This document shows, one piece after another, positions 13,088 through 19,367 of a DNA stretch of 19,367 nt. Made by a program: the position numbers and the translations under genes. A model generated the notes under the pieces. The model saw only the letters and a program-made list of their open reading frames with translations, searched no databases and had not been told where the DNA came from. Location of the stretch: assembly GCA_036259835.1 (NCBI GenBank), contig DATABA010000146.1, positions 1 to 19,367 of the forward strand, written 5' to 3'. Numbering within the stretch: position 1 is the first letter of the stretch; each line of letters begins with the position of its first letter. Source of the stretch: JALYGK01 sp036259835. GTDB taxonomy: Bacteria; Actinomycetota; UBA4738.

Positions 13088-13996
13088 TTAGCCAGGTTTG
13101 GAACGGTCGCGTCGCTCCCACGTCTCGCGGGCCGCTTGCGCCATCGGATCGCCCGATGATCCTCCTCGGACGACGCTCGACAGAAGCTCCCGATCGGCCT
13201 CGCTCATCCGCTTCGCGAATCGAGCCGAGCCGCGCGCAACATACGCCCGGCCGGCAAAGGGGAAGTTGTATGCGCCGGCCAGCGCTCGCGGATAGACCAG
13301 ACGCTTCCGGCCCTTTTCGAGCGCACGAACGGTGAGCTTCGCGAGCGTCTGCGGATTGCCCAGCGGAGCCCGTTTGAGGACCTCCTCAGCACCCGGGACG
13401 AGGCGCGCTTCGCCCTGCATCCCGGTCGCGACTGGCCCAGCGATGACCTCCAGTACGTGGACTCCCGTTCCATACAGCTCCAAACGCAACGTCTCGGTGG
13501 CCATGGCGAGGGCGGCCTTGCTCGAGTTGTAGTGCCCCAGCCCACCGAGCGCCAGGACCTGTGCAATTGACGTCACGTTGACCACGGCCCCATTCCCTCG
13601 CTCGCGCATCGGCGGAACCAGCTCTTGGATGAGGGCGAGTGGACTCCAGAAGTTGAGCTCAAACGTCTCGCGTCCTTCATCGCGGTCCCCGACTACCCAC
13701 TGAAGCCCTCCGACGCCACCGCCCGCGTTGTTGACGACGATGTCGACCTTCTCCAGCATGCGGACGGCCTGCGCCGCCAGTTCTTTCGCCGCTCCGCGGA
13801 CGGAAAGGTCCGTGGGGAGTACCACCGGCTTCTCTCCACGCTTTCGCACCACTTCTTCAGCGAACTCCTCGAGCCGCTCCTGACGGCGAGCCGCGATCCC
13901 CACCCGAACGCCGCGAGCCGCGAGCCTCCTGGCCAACTCCCATCCGATCCCGCTCGACGCTCCTGTCACCAGCGCCGTCTTGCCACTCAAGTCCAT
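13088..13996 (-). CDS. Short-chain dehydrogenase/reductase (SDR)
   Basis: A 302-residue NAD(P)-dependent oxidoreductase of classical SDR type. The cofactor-binding motif TGASSGIG spans residues 11-18; the basic IAARRQERL after beta-2 suggests NADP(H). NNAGGG (89-94), catalytic N115, S143, Y156 and K160 (YNSSK) are all present. After IAGPVATGM the roughly 100-residue C-terminal part (ALEKGRKRLVYPRALAGAYNF) resembles SDRs acting on lipids or long-chain ketones, but the substrate is not determined. ATG at 13996 has GGGAGG 4 nt upstream. It diverges from the DUF2207 gene across about 100 bp. Confidence 0.94.
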   Translation of the reverse strand: MDLSGKTALVTGASSGIGWELARRLAARGVRVGIAARRQERLEEFAEEVVRKRGEKPVVLPTDLSVRGAAKELAAQAVRMLEKVDIVVNNAGGGVGGLQWVVGDRDEGRETFELNFWSPLALIQELVPPMRERGNGAVVNVTSIAQVLALGGLGHYNSSKAALAMATETLRLELYGTGVHVLEVIAGPVATGMQGEARLVPGAEEVLKRAPLGNPQTLAKLTVRALEKGRKRLVYPRALAGAYNFPFAGRAYVARGSARFAKRMSEADRELLSSVVRGGSSGDPMAQAARETWERRDRSKPG

Positions 13997-14099
13997 CGTC
14001 CCTCCCGGTGCTCGTTCGAGTGGCTGATTTTTGCAGAAATGACCAAGAGTCAGTACGAAAACCCCCTACCATTGGCACGCCGATCGAGGGAGGGTCTAG

Positions 14100-15908
14100 T
14101 TGCGCCGTTTTGCATGGGCACTTTCCGTCGCGGTCGCTTCCCTGTCGGCCGTGCTCCTTCAGTCGAATGTGGCCAGCGCACAGGTCGACACCGAGCGAAT
14201 CCGCTCCTTCCACGCCGACATTCGCATCCAAGAAAACGGGACCATCGAGGTCGTAGAGGTGATCGAGTACGACTTCGCCAACCTCGAGAGACGCGGCATC
14301 TTTCGAAACATTCCCACCCGTCTTGGCTACGACGAAAAGCGCGACCGAATCTTCCCGATCGAGATCCGCTCCGTGACGGCCTCTCCCGGCACGCCGGACC
14401 AGTACGACGTGGTCGAGGAAAGCCCAACGCTCCAGCTCAGGATCGGCGATCCGGATAGAACCATTACGGGCGTCCACCGCTACACCATCAGGTACGAGGT
14501 CGAACGGGCGATGAACGCCTTTTCAGAGCATTACGAGCTGTACTGGAACGCGGTGGGGACCGACTGGGAGGTGCCGATCGAGCGTGCCACGGTCCGGTTG
14601 ACGGCGCCGGCGCCAATCCAACGGATCGCCTGTTTCGTCGGTCCAACCGGATCGACGCTTCCGTGCTCGGACGACAGGTTCGACGGACGCGTGGCCAGCT
14701 TCAGCCACACCGATCTGAATCCGTTCGAGGGACTTACCGTCGTCGCGGCCTTGCCGGTCAACTCGGTGGTTCCTCGGCCGTCGCCCCTGCTCGAAGAGCG
14801 CTGGAACTTCTTCCGCGCCTTCTCCGTCACCAGGACCACTGTCGCGCTGGCCGGAGGCCTGCTCCTCCTCCTGCTGGCCTGGGTGGCCCGGGTGATGTGG
14901 GTCAACGGACGTGACCGGCGGGCCATGGGGTCGCCCATTGACGTCAGCTACGGATCCACCACGGGGGGCGAACAGGCCGTTCCGCTGCTGGAAAGCGGTG
15001 ACCACCCTGTCGAATACGGGCCGCCCGACGGCCTCCGTCCCGGCCAGGTCGGAACGCTGATGGACGAGGTGGCGAACCCGCTCGACGTGACGGCCACCAT
15101 CGTCGACCTGGCGGTGCGCGGCTACCTCCGCATCGAGGAGATCCCGAAGAAGTGGATCTTCGGAAAGCCGGATTGGCGGCTGGTGAAGTTGAAAGGACCG
15201 GACGACGAGCTGCTGCGGTACGAGAAGCTCCTGATGGACGGCCTGTTCGAGGAGGGCGACGAGGTCGAGCTCTCGGAACTCAAGAAGAAGTTCGTGACGC
15301 GGCTCAAGAAAGTTCAGGAGGCGCTTTACTCCGACATGGTGAAGCGCCGGTGGTTCCCCGAACGGCCGGACAAGGTTCGTGAGCGGTGGGTCTTGCGAGG
15401 CGTCCTGGTGTTGTTGCTCGGCGCCGGCCTCGTCTGGCTGGCAGCGTGGAGGACGCACTACGGATTGGTCCCCATCCCGGTCGTGCTGGCCGGCCTGTTC
15501 ATGTTGCTGGGAGCCAACCGGATGCCGCGGCGGACGCCGAAGGGAACCGGCATGGTCCGCCGAGTCAGAGGATTCCGGACCTACATCGAGAGGGCCGAAG
15601 CGCAGGAGATGCAGTTCCAGGAGCGGGAGAACCTCTTCTCGAAGTATTTGCCGTACGCCGTCGTCTTCGGAGCGACCGAGAAATGGGCTGCTGCGTTCGC
15701 CGGTCTGGATGACCGTCCGCCCGAAACGAACTGGTACGTGGGAACACAGCCGTTCAGCATGAGCAGCTTCGGTCACTCGATCGACAGCTTTTCCACGGTG
15801 AGCGCCGGAACCATCGCATCGACGCCGGGAGGGTCAGGAAGCAGTGGCTTCGGCGGTGGTGGTTCTTCAGGCGGTGGCGGCGGTGGCGGCGGTGGCGGTT
15901 CGTGGTAG
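14100..15908 (+). CDS. DUF2207 membrane protein with glycine-rich C-terminus
   Basis: A 602-residue envelope protein. A signal peptide (MRRFAWAL..., cleavage after VASA, residue 27) precedes an extracytoplasmic beta-rich DUF2207 domain (RIRSFHADIRIQENGTIEVVE, RRGIFRNIP, HRYTIRYEVERAM). A first membrane helix lies at about 246-267 (VALAGGLLLLLLAWVARVM), followed by a cytoplasmic region (LRPGQVGTLMDEVANPLDVTATIVDLAVRGYL, winged-helix-like). Two helices follow near 430-447 and 455-472. Then come the YLPYAVVFGATEKWAAAF segment, typical of this family, and a tail of Ser/Gly ending in a run of Gly before SW. The function of DUF2207 proteins is unknown. TTG at 14100 follows GGAGGG by 5 nt, and the signal peptide fixes the N-terminus. 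Confidence 0.93.
   Translation: MRRFAWALSVAVASLSAVLLQSNVASAQVDTERIRSFHADIRIQENGTIEVVEVIEYDFANLERRGIFRNIPTRLGYDEKRDRIFPIEIRSVTASPGTPDQYDVVEESPTLQLRIGDPDRTITGVHRYTIRYEVERAMNAFSEHYELYWNAVGTDWEVPIERATVRLTAPAPIQRIACFVGPTGSTLPCSDDRFDGRVASFSHTDLNPFEGLTVVAALPVNSVVPRPSPLLEERWNFFRAFSVTRTTVALAGGLLLLLLAWVARVMWVNGRDRRAMGSPIDVSYGSTTGGEQAVPLLESGDHPVEYGPPDGLRPGQVGTLMDEVANPLDVTATIVDLAVRGYLRIEEIPKKWIFGKPDWRLVKLKGPDDELLRYEKLLMDGLFEEGDEVELSELKKKFVTRLKKVQEALYSDMVKRRWFPERPDKVRERWVLRGVLVLLLGAGLVWLAAWRTHYGLVPIPVVLAGLFMLLGANRMPRRTPKGTGMVRRVRGFRTYIERAEAQEMQFQERENLFSKYLPYAVVFGATEKWAAAFAGLDDRPPETNWYVGTQPFSMSSFGHSIDSFSTVSAGTIASTPGGSGSSGFGGGGSSGGGGGGGGGGSW
15870..15899 (+). repeat. In-frame tandem repeat coding polyglycine
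   Basis: Three perfect copies of the 9-bp unit GGCGGTGGC plus GGT encode the last ten glycines of the DUF2207 protein. Such a repeat may vary in length by slippage. Confidence 0.85.
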
Positions 15909-15927
15909 CGGCGTCGCTTGTCGGCGC

Positions 15928-16365
15928 TTACTGAAGGCAGAACTCGTTTCCCTCTGGGTCCTGCATCACGACCCAGTATTCGCCACGCTCAACTGAGCCG
16001 GGGCGAAACACGGTCGCGCCTTCTTTGACCAGCCGTTCGACCTCGGCATCGACCCGCCTCTGTCGCTCCTCCAAAGGCACCTTCGAACCGCCGCTGACAT
16101 TCAGATCGATATGGACGCGGTTCTTCACGATCTTCTGCTCTGGTACCCGCTGGAAATAGATTCGAGGTCCCTGGCCCTCGGGGTCCTGCACCGCGCTCGC
16201 CGAATTCCAATCCTCCTCGGGAATGCCCTGCGCCTTCAGCCAGTCCTCCCACGTCTCGGACCCTTCGGGCGGCGGCGGCAGGACGTAATGGAGTGCGGTA
16301 GCCCAGAACCGTGCCAGCCGATCCGGATCGGCGCAATCGAACACGACCTGGATAGGAGTGGCCAC
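15928..16365 (-). CDS. VOC / glyoxalase-like domain protein
   Basis: A 145-residue single-module vicinal oxygen chelate protein of the glyoxalase-like type common in actinobacteria. Landmarks: QVVFDCADPDRLARFWATAL at the N-terminus, the insertion with PEGSETWEDWL, RIYFQRVPEQKIVKNRVHIDL (His in the second paired strand) and the ending EYWVVMQDPEGNEFCLQ (typical final beta-hairpin and Glu ligand). Ligand unknown. GTG at 16365 lies 5 bp after the stop of the upstream gene and has no ribosome binding site, so translational coupling is likely. It is the last gene of a three-gene operon and converges with the DUF2207 gene. Confidence 0.9.
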   Translation of the reverse strand: MATPIQVVFDCADPDRLARFWATALHYVLPPPPEGSETWEDWLKAQGIPEEDWNSASAVQDPEGQGPRIYFQRVPEQKIVKNRVHIDLNVSGGSKVPLEERQRRVDAEVERLVKEGATVFRPGSVERGEYWVVMQDPEGNEFCLQ

Positions 16366-16370
16366 CGTCG

Positions 16371-17006
16371 CTAGAGGCGCCGCTGAGCGCGGGATGCGGC
16401 GTAGGTGTCGTCCCCGGCAAAGTCGGCGGCGATCAATGTGTTCTTGACTCGTCGCATCGTCACGGTTGCCCTGCCGTGGGAGTTCGTCGTGGCGCTTGCG
16501 ACGACCGCCGTGTTCCGCGAGAAATGGATCCTCTTTCCGGCAAGCGGATCACCGATCGCGAAATCCGTGAGCGTTGCTCTAACCCGGAAGTCTCGACCTT
16601 TGATCTTCGTCACGTTGTTGCGGACGGGCGTGGAATCGATGTTCCCGATGTCGTCGTTCTTCCGGTCGATCGGCACGCCGCCTGGGCGACCAGTCTTTGT
16701 CATCCCCTCGTTGTAGTACCGGGTCACCTTGCCGGCGTTGTGGTCCCACGACGTGTACAGCTCGTCTGGCGGGATGGGATGGACCCGAAGGTGGTACCCG
16801 AACACGTAGAAATCGCGGTAGCAGTACTCCGTCTTCGTGGTGTTCGTGCCGGAGTCCGCCCCCCAGACCTCTCGGATGACCCGAACCGGCCCGAAGCGCT
16901 CACCAAGGAGCGCCGAATTCGCCTCCCAGTTGACCTGCTCGTCCTCGAAGCCGGTGACCGAGATGGTCGAATCGGGACTTTCCGGGGGCGCCGCGACCGT
17001 CGCCAT
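16371..17006 (-). CDS. Unrecognised protein with C-terminal Ig-like domain, 211 aa
   Basis: Function not recognised. From ATG at 17006 the product has 211 residues and no signal peptide or membrane helix. Residues about 35-125 are rich in aromatics and charged residues (VRVIREVWGADSG, YCYRDFYVFGYHLRVHPIPP, TSWDHNAGKVTRYYNEG, DRKNDDIGNIDS); the spacing of Trp, Tyr, His and Asp suggests a folded ligand-binding or enzymatic domain, but I match it to no family. Residues about 138-207 resemble a bacterial Ig-like repeat (RVRATLTDF, GKRIHFSRN, TNSHGRATVTM, ADFAGDDTYAAS), a module usually found outside the cell. The frame stays open to 17099, but those extra 31 residues overlap the upstream gene and look spurious. 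The gene starts 34 bp after the chagasin-like gene and ends 5 bp before the VOC gene. Confidence 0.75.
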   Translation of the reverse strand: MATVAAPPESPDSTISVTGFEDEQVNWEANSALLGERFGPVRVIREVWGADSGTNTTKTEYCYRDFYVFGYHLRVHPIPPDELYTSWDHNAGKVTRYYNEGMTKTGRPGGVPIDRKNDDIGNIDSTPVRNNVTKIKGRDFRVRATLTDFAIGDPLAGKRIHFSRNTAVVASATTNSHGRATVTMRRVKNTLIAADFAGDDTYAASRAQRRL

Positions 17007-17040
17007 GTGCGGCCGCAGTCTACCCTCTTGGATCACGGCC

Positions 17041-17346
17041 TCAGCGGCCGTGAACGGAGACCTCGACCTCCCTTGCGTCGGCGGCTGTCCGGCCTTCACC
17101 TCGAGGTGAGAACCGAACTCTGGCGGAGCCCGGCGCCATGCCCCGGATCATGAAGACCACGTCCGGAGTCGGCCGCGGCTTCTCCTCGTCCTCGTCGTCC
17201 TCCGGGTACGGGTCGGCCGCCCACAGCTTTCGGACCTCCACCGCGGACGCCATCCCTTCGACGCCGTACTCCCACTCGCCGGCCGCGAGCGGAGGAAGAT
17301 GAACCGACTTCTCTTCGCCGAGCGTCAGCTCGAGCTTCTCAGCCAT
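17041..17346 (-). CDS. Small beta-rich protein, possibly chagasin (I42)-like, 101 aa
   Basis: A 101-residue acidic protein. The pattern ELTLGEEKSVHLPPL, GEWEYGVEGM, then VVFMIRGMAPGSARVRFSPRGEG and a final REVEVSVHGR strand resembles the chagasin/I42 protease-inhibitor sandwich, where an F-x-F-x-A-x-x-x-G-x-A strand pair is characteristic. The NPTTGY inhibitory loop is missing and a very acidic linker (YPEDDEDEEKPRPTPD) sits mid-protein, so inhibition of a cysteine protease should not be assumed. No signal peptide. It is first in an operon with the Ig-like orphan and the VOC gene. ATG at 17346 lacks a clear ribosome binding site. The fold assignment is tentative; the gene itself is well supported by position. 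Confidence 0.7.
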   Translation of the reverse strand: MAEKLELTLGEEKSVHLPPLAAGEWEYGVEGMASAVEVRKLWAADPYPEDDEDEEKPRPTPDVVFMIRGMAPGSARVRFSPRGEGRTAADAREVEVSVHGR

Positions 17347-17357
17347 GGCTGTTCCGA

Positions 17358-17367
17358 AGACTAGCCT
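17358..17367. promoter_or_regulatory. Bidirectional promoter core with overlapping -10 hexamers
   Basis: Only 28 bp separate the two divergent start codons (17346 and 17375). The segment AGACTAGCCT reads TAGCCT on the plus strand (17362-17367, 7 nt before ATG) and TAGTCT on the minus strand (17363-17358, 11 nt before ATG), sharing the central TA. Symmetric -10 elements of this kind are known to give divergent transcription. Confidence 0.45.
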
Positions 17368-17374
17368 GACGTAG

Positions 17375-18385
17375 ATGACAAGCGACGCACATGAGACGCA
17401 TCGTCCCGCCCCGGTGGTCGCGGTCGGATTCGGGGTGTCAACGGAGGTTCGCGGCCTGGTGGAGGACCGGCTATCGCCGCTGGCGAAGGTCGTCTTCCTG
17501 AAAGAAGATGAGGAGCACCTATCGGAGCTGCTTCAATCGATCGAGATCCTGATCACGTGGAACCCGTGGCGGGAGCTGGGTGACGACGGCGTGGCTGCGT
17601 TGCGCAGTCTCCGGTTCGTGCAGCTGATCTCGGCGGGGGCAGATCACGTCCGGTTCGGCGACCTGCCGGAGTCGGTCGTCGTCGCAAGCAACCCGGGCGC
17701 CTACGCCGAAGCCATGGCCGAACACATCGTGGGAATGGTGCTCGCGCTGGCGAAGCGGCTGCCGCACCACCACGCCGAGCTTGCTCGCGGCGTGTTCGAC
17801 CAGCGCACGCGAAGCCGCTCGTTGAAGGGAGCCGTGTGCGGCATCCTCGGGTTCGGTGGCATCGGCAAGGCCACCGCCCACCTCCTCCGCCCCTTCGGCG
17901 CCGAAATCGTCGCCGTCAACTCCACGGGACAAACTGACGAACCGGTCAGGTTCGCCGGGACGCTGACCAACCTGGACGAAGTGCTCGAAATGTCCGACGT
18001 GGTTGTGATCGCGCTCCCGTTGACGCGCCGCACACACGGGCTTATCGGGCGACGCGAGCTCGGGCTGATCAAACCCGACGCGATTCTGATCAACGTCGCC
18101 AGAGGCGCCATCGTCGATGAGGAAGCGCTGTACCGCCACCTGGAGACGCATCCCGACTTCATGGCCGGCATCGATGCATGGTGGGACGAGCCGCACGGGC
18201 GCGAACCATTCAGGACGAACTTCCCCTTCTTCGATCTTCCGAACGTGCTCGGCTCTCCGCACAACTCGGCGCTGGTACCGGGATTCGAGCTTCCGGCCAG
18301 CCAGTTGGCGGTGGACAACGTCGAGCGATACCTCCGAGGCCAGGGGGTTCGGGGAGTCGTTCGGCGCGAGGACTACCCCGCGTAG
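17375..18385 (+). CDS. D-isomer specific 2-hydroxyacid dehydrogenase
   Basis: A 336-residue NAD(P)-dependent enzyme that interconverts D-2-hydroxyacids and 2-oxoacids (phosphoglycerate, glyoxylate and hydroxypyruvate type). The Rossmann motif GFGGIG is at 159-164. The catalytic triad is R243 (INVARGAIVDEEAL), E272 (DAWWDEP) and H296 (GSPHNSA). The N-terminal substrate domain has ILITWNP, FVQLISAGADHV and the NPGAYAEAMAEHIVGMVLAL segment. The residue after beta-2 is Asn (AVNSTG), not the usual Asp, so cofactor preference is uncertain. ATG at 17375 has no Shine-Dalgarno sequence and is probably leaderless. The 3' end overlaps the SGNH hydrolase gene by 13 bp on the opposite strand. Confidence 0.95.
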   Translation: MTSDAHETHRPAPVVAVGFGVSTEVRGLVEDRLSPLAKVVFLKEDEEHLSELLQSIEILITWNPWRELGDDGVAALRSLRFVQLISAGADHVRFGDLPESVVVASNPGAYAEAMAEHIVGMVLALAKRLPHHHAELARGVFDQRTRSRSLKGAVCGILGFGGIGKATAHLLRPFGAEIVAVNSTGQTDEPVRFAGTLTNLDEVLEMSDVVVIALPLTRRTHGLIGRRELGLIKPDAILINVARGAIVDEEALYRHLETHPDFMAGIDAWWDEPHGREPFRTNFPFFDLPNVLGSPHNSALVPGFELPASQLAVDNVERYLRGQGVRGVVRREDYPA

Positions 18386-19367
18386 TCGGGCTGACGCCAG
18401 AACCGGCTCATCGCGTCGTAGACCTCTTCTGCCAACCGGTCCCCGCCGCTCATCGTGAGATGAACCCCATCGGGCTGCCGGACTTGCACCTTCTCACCGG
18501 ACCGCGTCGGGAGGTACGCCGTGTATCCGCCGTTTCGGTCGGCGAAAAGCTTCCAAGCGTCGATGTAGACGACCCCTTCGTGCTTCCGTGCCTCGATGCG
18601 GAAGATCTCGTTGAGCATTCGAACGCCGTTCGCCCTCCACCGTTCCGCCACGATCGGCATCCCGACCCAGATCAGCGGCCGGCCACTCTTCGTGATCATC
18701 TTCATGATCTTCGCCACACGCTCCTGATACCCCCGCTTCCATTCGGCCGTCCCGAACGGCACACCTCGCCCACCGACGAAGAACCCGTTGCCCGCGTCGT
18801 TCACACCGAACAGGGCGACGACGACATCCGGTCGGTGATCACGCACGTTCACCGCGACCTGATACGGCCAGTCGAAGTAGTCCTGCCGCGCCAGACCGGT
18901 GGAAACGCGGGCGTCGATCCGGACACGGAACCCGCCGCGGCCCGCCGCGAGCCGCGCGAACGCGTGCCCGAGGTCGGATGCCACGGAATCGCCGATCGTC
19001 ATCACGCCGATCGGATGGCGCTCGGTCGGTGGTGGGAGCGCGAATGGATTCCGCGCCCTGAGGAACTCCCGCCCAACCTCTGCGTACTGTCCGAGGAACG
19101 CCCCCGTCACCACATCGTCCTTCGACTTGGGCTGTCGACTCTTCGGTGGCGCAGTGAAAATCGGTCCGGGTTCGACAATCGGCGCCCGTTCCGGAATGAG
19201 GGGCGGAGTCCGAGGCTTCGTGTCCTCGCGTCGCCCGAGCGCTCGGTCGATCCCGGCCCCCAGCCGGTCGAGCCCGAAGAAAGCGCTGATCCGGGCCACC
19301 GGGCGCAGGACGACCAACGCAGCGGTGCGACGGATCCCAAGAGGCGAGGCCTCTGCCGTTCGAAGGA
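18373..19367 (-). CDS. SGNH/GDSL-type hydrolase (DUF459-like), 5' end outside window
   Basis: An esterase-type SGNH fold. The open frame runs without a stop to the right edge, so the true start is probably outside; TTG at 19317 is possible but has no ribosome binding site. Numbered from that TTG: block I IGDSVASDLG with nucleophile S111, VSTGLARQDYFDWP for block II, GVNDAG with N173 (block III), and DGVHLT with D283 and H286 (block V). The visible N-terminal part (VVLRPVARISAFFGLDRLGAGIDRALGR, then a Pro-rich linker) resembles DUF459 proteins, where a membrane anchor normally precedes. Likely acts at the cell surface on an O-acyl group of a glycan or lipid; substrate unknown. Confidence 0.88.
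   Translation of the reverse strand, partial: LRTAEASPLGIRRTAALVVLRPVARISAFFGLDRLGAGIDRALGRREDTKPRTPPLIPERAPIVEPGPIFTAPPKSRQPKSKDDVVTGAFLGQYAEVGREFLRARNPFALPPPTERHPIGVMTIGDSVASDLGHAFARLAAGRGGFRVRIDARVSTGLARQDYFDWPYQVAVNVRDHRPDVVVALFGVNDAGNGFFVGGRGVPFGTAEWKRGYQERVAKIMKMITKSGRPLIWVGMPIVAERWRANGVRMLNEIFRIEARKHEGVVYIDAWKLFADRNGGYTAYLPTRSGEKVQVRQPDGVHLTMSGGDRLAEEVYDAMSRFWRQPDYAG

Noticed and set aside
14523..15776. 417-codon minus-strand open frame
   Set aside because: Antisense to the DUF2207 gene; rich in His/Gln/Arg with no recognisable motif.
17007..17099. Upstream extension of the 211-aa protein by 31 residues
   Set aside because: It overlaps the 3' end of the chagasin-like gene and reads as low-complexity Arg/Pro sequence; ATG at 17006 leaves a normal 34-bp gap.
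19315..19317. TTG as the true start of the SGNH hydrolase
   Set aside because: No ribosome binding site or leaderless hexamer is present, and the frame stays open to the window edge, as expected if a membrane anchor lies outside.
1..19367. CRISPR arrays, tRNA or rRNA genes, insertion sequences, integrases
   Set aside because: No regularly spaced repeats, cloverleaf-like segments, transposase or integrase motifs were seen on either strand.

Overview
The window is a GC-rich bacterial chromosome segment, most likely from an uncultured actinomycete (Actinomycetota). This is inferred from frequent GTG/TTG starts, several genes that look leaderless (a TAnnnT hexamer 6-8 nt before the start codon), a DinB-fold enzyme of the mycothiol-dependent maleylpyruvate-isomerase type, a stand-alone LigD-type polymerase, a Cfp30B-like double VOC protein and a 33-residue lysine-rich protein of a type I associate with actinobacteria. 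I see no rRNA, tRNA, CRISPR array, insertion sequence or phage gene. No stretch longer than about 215 bases lacks a gene.

Layout. (1) 1-2157, minus: 5' part of a large signalling protein (class III nucleotidyl cyclase, P-loop ATPase, nSTAND1 NTPase), running off the left edge. Upstream of it lie a good promoter, palindromes and a leader hairpin. (2) 2317-6927, minus: a CBS-BON protein, a secreted PHP-type metallohydrolase, a LigD-like primase-polymerase and a double VOC protein; VOC and polymerase are probably one operon. (3) 7143-8746, plus: a DEAD-box RNA helicase followed 8 nt later by a GNAT acetyltransferase. (4) 8759-9628, minus: an endonuclease/exonuclease/phosphatase-family protein, diverging from (5) 9675-10818, plus: a 53-aa membrane protein and a FEN-like 5'-3' exonuclease. 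(6) 10754-11179, minus: a DUF1761 membrane protein. (7) 11295-11669, plus: an MmcQ/YjbR protein ending inside a perfect 15-bp-arm inverted repeat. (8) 11709-12847, minus: a cupin and a mycothiol-type DinB enzyme, one operon. (9) 12952-13053, plus: a 33-aa basic protein. (10) 13088-13996, minus: a short-chain dehydrogenase, diverging from 14100-15908, plus: a DUF2207 membrane protein. (11) 15928-17346, minus: a three-gene operon of a chagasin-like small protein, an orphan protein with an Ig-like C-terminus and a VOC protein, sharing a 28-bp bidirectional promoter region with (12) 17375-18385, plus: a D-2-hydroxyacid dehydrogenase. (13) 18373-19367, minus: an SGNH (DUF459-like) hydrolase whose start lies beyond the right edge.

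How they fit together: this reads as ordinary housekeeping and accessory chromosome made of short independent operons, not as one island. Three genes handle nucleic acids (polymerase, helicase, exonuclease) but belong to separate units. The most interesting items are the cyclase-STAND fusion with altered substrate-selecting residues and its structured promoter, the probable leaderless and bidirectional promoters, the long inverted repeat at 11654-11685, the two very small genes, and the orphan pair at 16371-17346.
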